64,000 nucleotides of DNA from Paenibacillus silagei (GTDB taxonomy: Bacteria; Bacillota; Bacilli; Paenibacillales; Paenibacillaceae). The stretch lies in NCBI RefSeq assembly GCF_017874735.1, contig NZ_JAGGLV010000002.1, positions 310,001 through 374,000 of the forward strand, in the 5' to 3' direction. Of the stretch, positions 60,004 through 64,000 are shown in pieces. The position numbers were made by a program, and so were the translations under genes. The notes beneath the pieces are model-generated. The model searched no databases. It was not told where the DNA came from and saw only the letters and a list, made by a program, of their open reading frames with translations. Position 1 is the first letter of the stretch. The number at the start of each line of letters is the position of its first letter.

Positions 60004-60822
60004 CTATTCCTGCGGAGCCTGCGGGACGGGACGGCCATCCACCCACAGATAAGGGAGAGACTTGACAGGGACATAATAGGAGGCCTGCGTAAGCTCCAGA
60101 CGCAGGTCACGGTCTGCCGCCGGGCTGCTGCCGTTCTTATCAATAGCAGAGGAGATATCCGCACCGTAATCAACATAGACTGCCCCGCTGCGATCCATCA
60201 GGAGCCCGAGCGGCTGGCCCGAATATACGCTGCTTAGCTTGATTGTCCCTGTCCCTGCCCGTTTGGCATCGATAGATACAAGGCCCGGATACTGCTCCTC
60301 CCCTGCCGGAAGCTTCCCGCCGTGCGCAGACTTATAGAGGTTCACCTTGCGCTGGATATCATTAACCTTCTGCACGGTCACCAGGTCCATTAATTTGACC
60401 TGTGGGTCCGTCTCCTCATCCAGCACCAGAAAATGGGCGCTCCCGCCCTTCTCGAACGCTGCTGCCGGGATCTCGTCCAGGTACCCTTCCTGCTGCAGCT
60501 TATTCAGGTCAATCACGAATTTCTCGTATCTGGGCGTGTCCTGATCGCTGGTCAAGATCGGCAGCAGCCCCTTCTGCTCCTGATAATCATCGACCGCCGC
60601 CTGCACCCGCTTCACACTCTCGCGGTAACTGCTGCCGGGCTGCTGCTGCTCCCGGGGATACATGCAGCCGGTTAGAGACAAGATCAGCAGGAGAAGCAGC
60701 GGCAGCAGCATCGCAGACCTGTGCCGGCTCTGCCGGAGCTTCACCAGATGCATGGAGTCCACTCGCAGGGCTCCTCTCTGTTCGTTTAGGGTTGCATTTG
60801 CGCCGGGTGTAACCATCACCAT
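60004..60822 (-). CDS. yphF: YphF-like putative lipoprotein
   Basis: The start is set at ATG 60822, with GGAGG 4 nt upstream; GTG 60819 and ATG 60816 are equally possible, and ATG 60753 would give a shorter signal peptide. A basic segment RQSRHRS is followed by a hydrophobic run and the lipobox LSLTGC (Cys about residue 53 from ATG 60822), so the mature protein is probably lipid-anchored outside the membrane. The rest (about 220 residues) has ESVKRVQAAVDDYQEQKGLLPI and LPYLWVDGRPV. Its position beside spoIVA matches B. subtilis yphF, of unknown function. Length with the short start (249 aa) fits YphF better. Confidence 0.7.
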   Translation of the reverse strand: MVMVTPGANATLNEQRGALRVDSMHLVKLRQSRHRSAMLLPLLLLLILSLTGCMYPREQQQPGSSYRESVKRVQAAVDDYQEQKGLLPILTSDQDTPRYEKFVIDLNKLQQEGYLDEIPAAAFEKGGSAHFLVLDEETDPQVKLMDLVTVQKVNDIQRKVNLYKSAHGGKLPAGEEQYPGLVSIDAKRAGTGTIKLSSVYSGQPLGLLMDRSGAVYVDYGADISSAIDKNGSSPAADRDLRLELTQASYYVPVKSLPYLWVDGRPVPQAPQE

Positions 60823-61184
60823 AAGTCCTCCGATTCGCCACGTCGCGCCGCTTCCAGTCTGCGGCGTACAGCCGCCTTCAGCGGGTCCTCGGGAATATGC
60901 ACTTGGACGTCGCCCCATACAGCGGCCTGACAGGCCAGGCGGACGCCTTCATCCAGCAGGCTGCCAAGCTTGCGCTTCTCCGCCTCCGCAGGAGGTCTGA
61001 GTCCCGCGGCATCCGTACGCTCTACGGACACTTTGCACATCATGCATCCCGCCTTGCCCCCGCAGCGGGTAGGCAGGACGATTCCGGCTTTGCGCACAGC
61101 CTCCAGCAGCGTAACCCCATGCTTGACAGAAGCTGTGCGTTGTTCCGGAAGGAAAGTGACCGTTATTTGCGATTTCGCATTCAT
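60816..61184 (-). CDS. 2Fe-2S ferredoxin
   Basis: The 122-residue plant-type ferredoxin has the cluster ligands RCGGKAGCMMCKV (C-x5-C-x2-C) and the fourth Cys in RLACQ. The N-terminal beta-grasp strand pair is ITVTFLPEQRTASVKHGVTLLEAVRKAG. An Arg-rich tail (VRRRLEAARRG) extends beyond the domain. ATG 61184. It overlaps the YphF-like gene by 7 bp. The electron partner is unknown. No such gene lies at this place in B. subtilis. Confidence 0.88.
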   Translation of the reverse strand: MNAKSQITVTFLPEQRTASVKHGVTLLEAVRKAGIVLPTRCGGKAGCMMCKVSVERTDAAGLRPPAEAEKRKLGSLLDEGVRLACQAAVWGDVQVHIPEDPLKAAVRRRLEAARRGESEDLW

Positions 61185-61211
61185 CTTACAGCCTCCTTCC
61201 TTGAAATCAGG

Positions 61212-61832
61212 TTATATACGTATAGATTCGGATATCCCCAGCAGCTCGTCCAGCCTAGACTGCAGGCCGTCGGCTTCCAGATGATTCTCCTCAATGAGCT
61301 GCTCCAGAAGCGGCAGATGACCGGCTACATCCTGCTTCATTAGCTCCGCAATCGCCCGGCAGCGTTCTTCCCTGCCGCGCAGCAGATTGAAGATCAGCTC
61401 ATGGACAAGCGGCATCAGGGCCAGGCGGCCGCTCCCTTCGAACGTACATTCCGGGGCATAGGGCTGCAGCTTGCTGATATCCACTGAATATTGCCCGGAG
61501 CCGCTGCCGATCCTGAATCCGCCCACCAGCTCAACCTTCACCTCTCCGATGAAGTAGAGCCCGCGCAGAGAGTAACAGCCTCCGCTATAATCCTCCTCCG
61601 GTGCGCAGACAGTGTATCTCAGCAGTGCCCGATGAAGCTGCGCGGTATCCTCCAAATCACAATAGAGGTCAATATCGCGCGGAGCAGCACTCAGCTGAAC
61701 CCCGTGCAGCAGCAGACCGCAGCTTCCCCCCAGCAGCCACACCGGCGGCTTACCCGGCCCGATCACATCCAGCTCCCGCGCTATGCTGCCCAGTGCCGTC
61801 TCCAGCACATAAGGAATTCCTGAACCGGCCAT
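61212..61832 (-). CDS. Nucleotidyltransferase-fold protein
   Basis: ATG 61832 was chosen (MAGSGIPYVLE); a TTG 11 codons earlier is possible. The 206-residue product has the nucleotidyltransferase signature WLLGGSCGLLLHGVQL followed by PRDIDLYCDLED (GGS..PxDxDL). A C-terminal helical part (VHELIFNLLRGREERCRAIAELMK) follows. The family includes MNT-type and antibiotic or tRNA-like transferases; the substrate is unknown. It lies between the ferredoxin and the small membrane protein. Confidence 0.72.
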   Translation of the reverse strand: MAGSGIPYVLETALGSIARELDVIGPGKPPVWLLGGSCGLLLHGVQLSAAPRDIDLYCDLEDTAQLHRALLRYTVCAPEEDYSGGCYSLRGLYFIGEVKVELVGGFRIGSGSGQYSVDISKLQPYAPECTFEGSGRLALMPLVHELIFNLLRGREERCRAIAELMKQDVAGHLPLLEQLIEENHLEADGLQSRLDELLGISESIRI

Positions 61833-61912
61833 CAAACTACACACGCCCCATTCCTGTAAAATCAACTAACGATTCTGTCAGAAATACGTCTGCCTGAGTA
61901 TAATGTAAATGC

Positions 61913-62092
61913 TTACATAATTGAAGCGGCCCCGCCCAGAACTCCGATCAGCAGGATGACAAAAGCAATGACCGATAAAACAGCTCTAAGCAGTCCATTC
62001 GTCTTGCTGCGTGCAAAAGTAATCAAAAAAACGGATACGCCCATAATCAGTACCGCAATCAGAGACAGCCACATTTTTGTCATCGGGTCCAT
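61913..62092 (-). CDS. Small two-helix membrane protein (DUF2768/YphE-like)
   Basis: ATG 62092 to TAA 61913-61915 encodes 59 residues: MDPMTKMWLSLIAVLIMGVS, then VFLITFARSKTNGLLRA and a second hydrophobic helix VLSVIAFVILLIGVLGG. GGAGG lies 10 nt upstream. Two membrane helices around a basic turn (RSKTNGLLR) match small DUF2768 proteins; B. subtilis has yphE here, between gpsA and yphF. Function unknown. Confidence 0.75.
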   Translation of the reverse strand: MDPMTKMWLSLIAVLIMGVSVFLITFARSKTNGLLRAVLSVIAFVILLIGVLGGAASIM

Positions 62093-62291
62093 AGGTCATG
62101 CGCCTCCATTTCACTTTTCCCGGATTGCGACTATTATAGCGTGAAATCCGTCATTTTTTAAGTATTAATTTACAGATTAGCCCCTGGCGATGGAAAAAAG
62201 GGCATCAACCACGGAATCAGCTTACCTTCCGGAGTTATGCCCAGTCTGAAAAGGAGCCATCCCGGCAGGAATGGCTTACTTCACGGATATG

Positions 62292-62567
62292 CTATTTTTT
62301 CAGCATCATTTTCATTAAAGACTCCATCGTACCGGAACCGGCGCCGCCTTTTTTAACAGCATTGACGATCTCCTGCACTGTAGCCTCGCTGACCGGCACT
62401 TTAGCCATAGCTGATACCTGTTTAATTAACTGGCGGAGCTGGGCTTCATTCTGTGTGGTGCCCGGCTTAACCGTACCGGCCAGCTTTTTGATGGCACCTT
62501 CCGAAATGTTTTTGCCCGTCTTCTTGTTGATGGCGTTCAAAGCATCCTTGGAAAAATCTCTGCTCAC
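62292..62567 (-). CDS. spoVIF: Stage VI sporulation protein F
   Basis: The start is GTG 62565-62567, with GGAGGAGG upstream. The 91-residue product (MSRDFSKDALNAINKKTGKN, then ISEGAIKKLAGTVKPGTTQNEAQLRQLIKQVSAMAKVPVSE) matches the short SpoVIF family, an outer-coat assembly factor made in the mother cell. It is rich in Lys and has no Cys. It lies 68 bp after gpsA and in the same direction. Confidence 0.88.
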   Translation of the reverse strand: MSRDFSKDALNAINKKTGKNISEGAIKKLAGTVKPGTTQNEAQLRQLIKQVSAMAKVPVSEATVQEIVNAVKKGGAGSGTMESLMKMMLKK

Positions 62568-62634
62568 TGTTCATCCCTCCTCCGTCAATCCCCATTAACA
62601 ACATATGAGATATTCCGGCAAAAGGTGAACGTGA

Positions 62635-63675
62635 TCAGGAATGCCACTGCTCCCAGGTCTCCTGGGAAATGGCCTCCATCTCCGTCTTACGGTCACGGCC
62701 CATCAGGGCTTCCACCGCATTACGCGGTGTTCTGCCCTTGAACAGCACATGATAAATCTGGTCGGTGATGGGCATCTGTACGCCCAGCTTCAGCGAGATC
62801 GCATAAGCCACCTCCGTCGTCCGGATGCCTTCGACAACCATCCCCATCGAGTCCAGCACTTCATTCAGCGGCTGGCCCTGGCCCAGCATGGAGCCGGCGC
62901 GCCAGTTGCGGCTGTGCTGGCTTGTTGCCGTTACGACCAGGTCACCAAGTCCGGCAAGGCCGGAGAAGGTTAAGGGATTCGCACCCATCTCTACCCCGAC
63001 CCGGGAGATCTCGGCCAGCCCGCGGGTAAGCAGTGCCGCCTTCGCATTATCCCCGAACCCCAGCCCGTCGGACAGCCCCGCACCCAGCGCGATAATATTC
63101 TTCAGTGCACCAGCCAGCTCTACCCCTAGCTGATCCCTGTTGGTATACACACGGAAGTCGTTGTTAATGAACAGCCCCTGCGCCGCCTTGGCACGGCTCT
63201 CATCCGGCGAAGCCACGACGACCGTGGTCGGACAGAGCCGTACCACTTCTTCAGCATGGCTCGGCCCGGAGAGCACCACAATATCGCCTTCGCTGCAGCC
63301 CAGCTCTTCCGAGATCACTGTGGACATCCGCTTCATGGTCTCGGTCTCGAAGCCCTTCGTGGCGTGAATGCAGAGCATATCTTCCTTCCAGAACGGCTTA
63401 AGGCTATGCGCCACCTGACGCACTCCGGAAGAAGGCGCCACAATGACTACCGCCTTCGAACCGGAGACGGCAGTCTCCATGTCCGTGGTGGCAATAATAT
63501 TTCCAGGGAGCTTAACCCCCGGCAGGAAATGATGATTCGTATGTGCTTCGTTAATCTCGGCAGCCTGCTCAGGCTTTCGCGTCCACAGATAAACCTCCGA
63601 GTGGTTAGCCGCCAGCACAGTAGCCAGCGCAGTTCCCCAACTGCCCGCGACCAGCACGGTTACTTTATCAGACAA
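62635..63675 (-). CDS. gpsA: Glycerol-3-phosphate dehydrogenase [NAD(P)+]
   Basis: Supplies sn-glycerol-3-phosphate for phospholipids. The start is TTG 63673-63675, with AAGGAGGGG upstream. The 346 residues have the fold motif VLVAGSWGTALA (residues 7-18), where the first Gly of the usual GAGSWG is Val. ATKGFE, SGPSHAEE, the catalytic Lys in GALKNIIALGAGLSDGL, and TFSGLAGLGDL are intact. It overlaps plsY by 8 bp, so phospholipid-precursor genes are coupled. Confidence 0.94.
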   Translation of the reverse strand: MSDKVTVLVAGSWGTALATVLAANHSEVYLWTRKPEQAAEINEAHTNHHFLPGVKLPGNIIATTDMETAVSGSKAVVIVAPSSGVRQVAHSLKPFWKEDMLCIHATKGFETETMKRMSTVISEELGCSEGDIVVLSGPSHAEEVVRLCPTTVVVASPDESRAKAAQGLFINNDFRVYTNRDQLGVELAGALKNIIALGAGLSDGLGFGDNAKAALLTRGLAEISRVGVEMGANPLTFSGLAGLGDLVVTATSQHSRNWRAGSMLGQGQPLNEVLDSMGMVVEGIRTTEVAYAISLKLGVQMPITDQIYHVLFKGRTPRNAVEALMGRDRKTEMEAISQETWEQWHS

Positions 63676-64000
63676 CGCGATTCCCCTCCTTGGCTTTGGA
63701 GCCGATTTTGTTCTCACGGCCCTGCGAGATCTTCACGATGTTGCTGCGGTGACGCCAGAAGGCGAACACTACGATGACCAGGCTTCCCCATAGCTCCGGG
63801 GTCGTATGCTCCGTGAACAGCAGACACACTGGAGTCAGAGCCACAAAGATCAGCGAGCCCAGCGAGACATACCGTGTAAGTATAATAGCGAGAATGGCAA
63901 TCGCCCCGGCAATCAGTGCAGGCCAGAATACCAGTGTAGCCATCACTCCAATCGTCGTTGCAATCCCTTTCCCCCCGCGAAAATGAAAATAGACCGGCCA
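63668..64000 (-). CDS. plsY: Glycerol-3-phosphate acyltransferase PlsY (N-terminus outside the window)
   Basis: The frame is open to the window end. It begins WPVYFHFRGGKGIATTIGVM, the PlsY active-site loop (FxGGKGxAT), followed by hydrophobic helices (FWPALIAGAIAILAIIL, LGSLIFVALTPVCLLF, LWGSLVIVVFAFWRHRSNI) and a basic tail. About 110 residues are seen; the first half (about 80 residues) is missing. PlsY uses acyl-phosphate to acylate glycerol-3-phosphate at the membrane. Confidence 0.93.
   Translation of the reverse strand, partial: WPVYFHFRGGKGIATTIGVMATLVFWPALIAGAIAILAIILTRYVSLGSLIFVALTPVCLLFTEHTTPELWGSLVIVVFAFWRHRSNIVKISQGRENKIGSKAKEGNRVV

Overview
The window looks like a chromosomal core segment of a Paenibacillus-type, endospore-forming Firmicute. 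The basis is the base composition, strong AGGAGG-type ribosome binding sites with frequent TTG and GTG starts, sporulation genes (spoIVA, spoVIF, ypjB), bacillithiol genes, and gene order that follows the Bacillus subtilis ypmB-asnS-dnaD, panBCD-birA-cca-bshA-bshB1-mgsA-dapB, qcrABC, aro/trp/hisC/tyrA and hepS-ndk-cheR neighbourhoods. Almost everything lies on the minus strand. I see no rRNA, tRNA, CRISPR array, insertion sequence or prophage.

Layout. 1-4.3 kb (+): tail of a LysR-type regulator, then a proline T-box leader and proB-proA-proC. 4.4-8.7 kb (-): dnaD, asnS, ackA and a 3-hydroxyacyl-CoA dehydrogenase. 8.8-10.9 kb (-): a short FtsH-like membrane protease with a small membrane-anchored partner. 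11-17.9 kb (-): a decayed nucleotidyltransferase gene, ypmB/tseB, an MtaD-type deaminase, rex, dinG and a TPR protein. 18-26.8 kb (-): panBCD behind a structured leader, then dapB-mgsA-bshB1-bshA-cca-birA. 26.8-33.6 kb: TPR and MazG-like genes, a YitT-family gene (+), ypjB, ypjA, qcrABC, ypiF and an IDEAL-domain protein. 33.6-37.3 kb (-): a gamma-carbonic-anhydrase-like protein, an unknown protein, a histidine phosphatase, and an ECF sigma/anti-sigma pair. 37.3-38.1 kb: an intergenic region with a likely small RNA (+) and phased repeats. 38.1-49.6 kb (-): the aromatic supraoperon aroC-aroB-aroH-trpEDCFBA-hisC-tyrA. 49.7-57.8 kb (-): a 58-residue protein, cheR, ndk, a menaquinone/isoprenoid operon (hepS-menG-mqnP-ubiX-mqnA-hepT), mtrB (TRAP) and hbs (HU). 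58-64 kb (-): spoIVA, a YphF-like lipoprotein, a ferredoxin, a nucleotidyltransferase-like protein, a small membrane protein, spoVIF, gpsA and plsY (cut by the window end).

How it fits together. The aro genes make chorismate. Chorismate feeds tryptophan, tyrosine and phenylalanine through the supraoperon, and menaquinone through MqnA in the adjacent hep/mqn operon; menaquinone in turn feeds the qcrABC complex. TRAP (mtrB) and its RNA target are both present. The trp leader carries 11 canonical (G/U)AG triplets (7 GAG and 4 UAG), a distal terminator whose 5' arm can pair with part of the TRAP site, and a possible Trp-containing leader peptide between them. Proline synthesis has its own T-box, and pantothenate synthesis has a leader with a terminator.

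The least explained signals are: a consensus promoter 93 nt upstream of a terminator with no gene between (37.65-37.77 kb); the compact FtsH-like protease and partner; an in-frame 84-bp minisatellite inside cca; degenerate intergenic repeats with recurring 51- and 62-nt spacing at three separate loci; and the structured panB leader.
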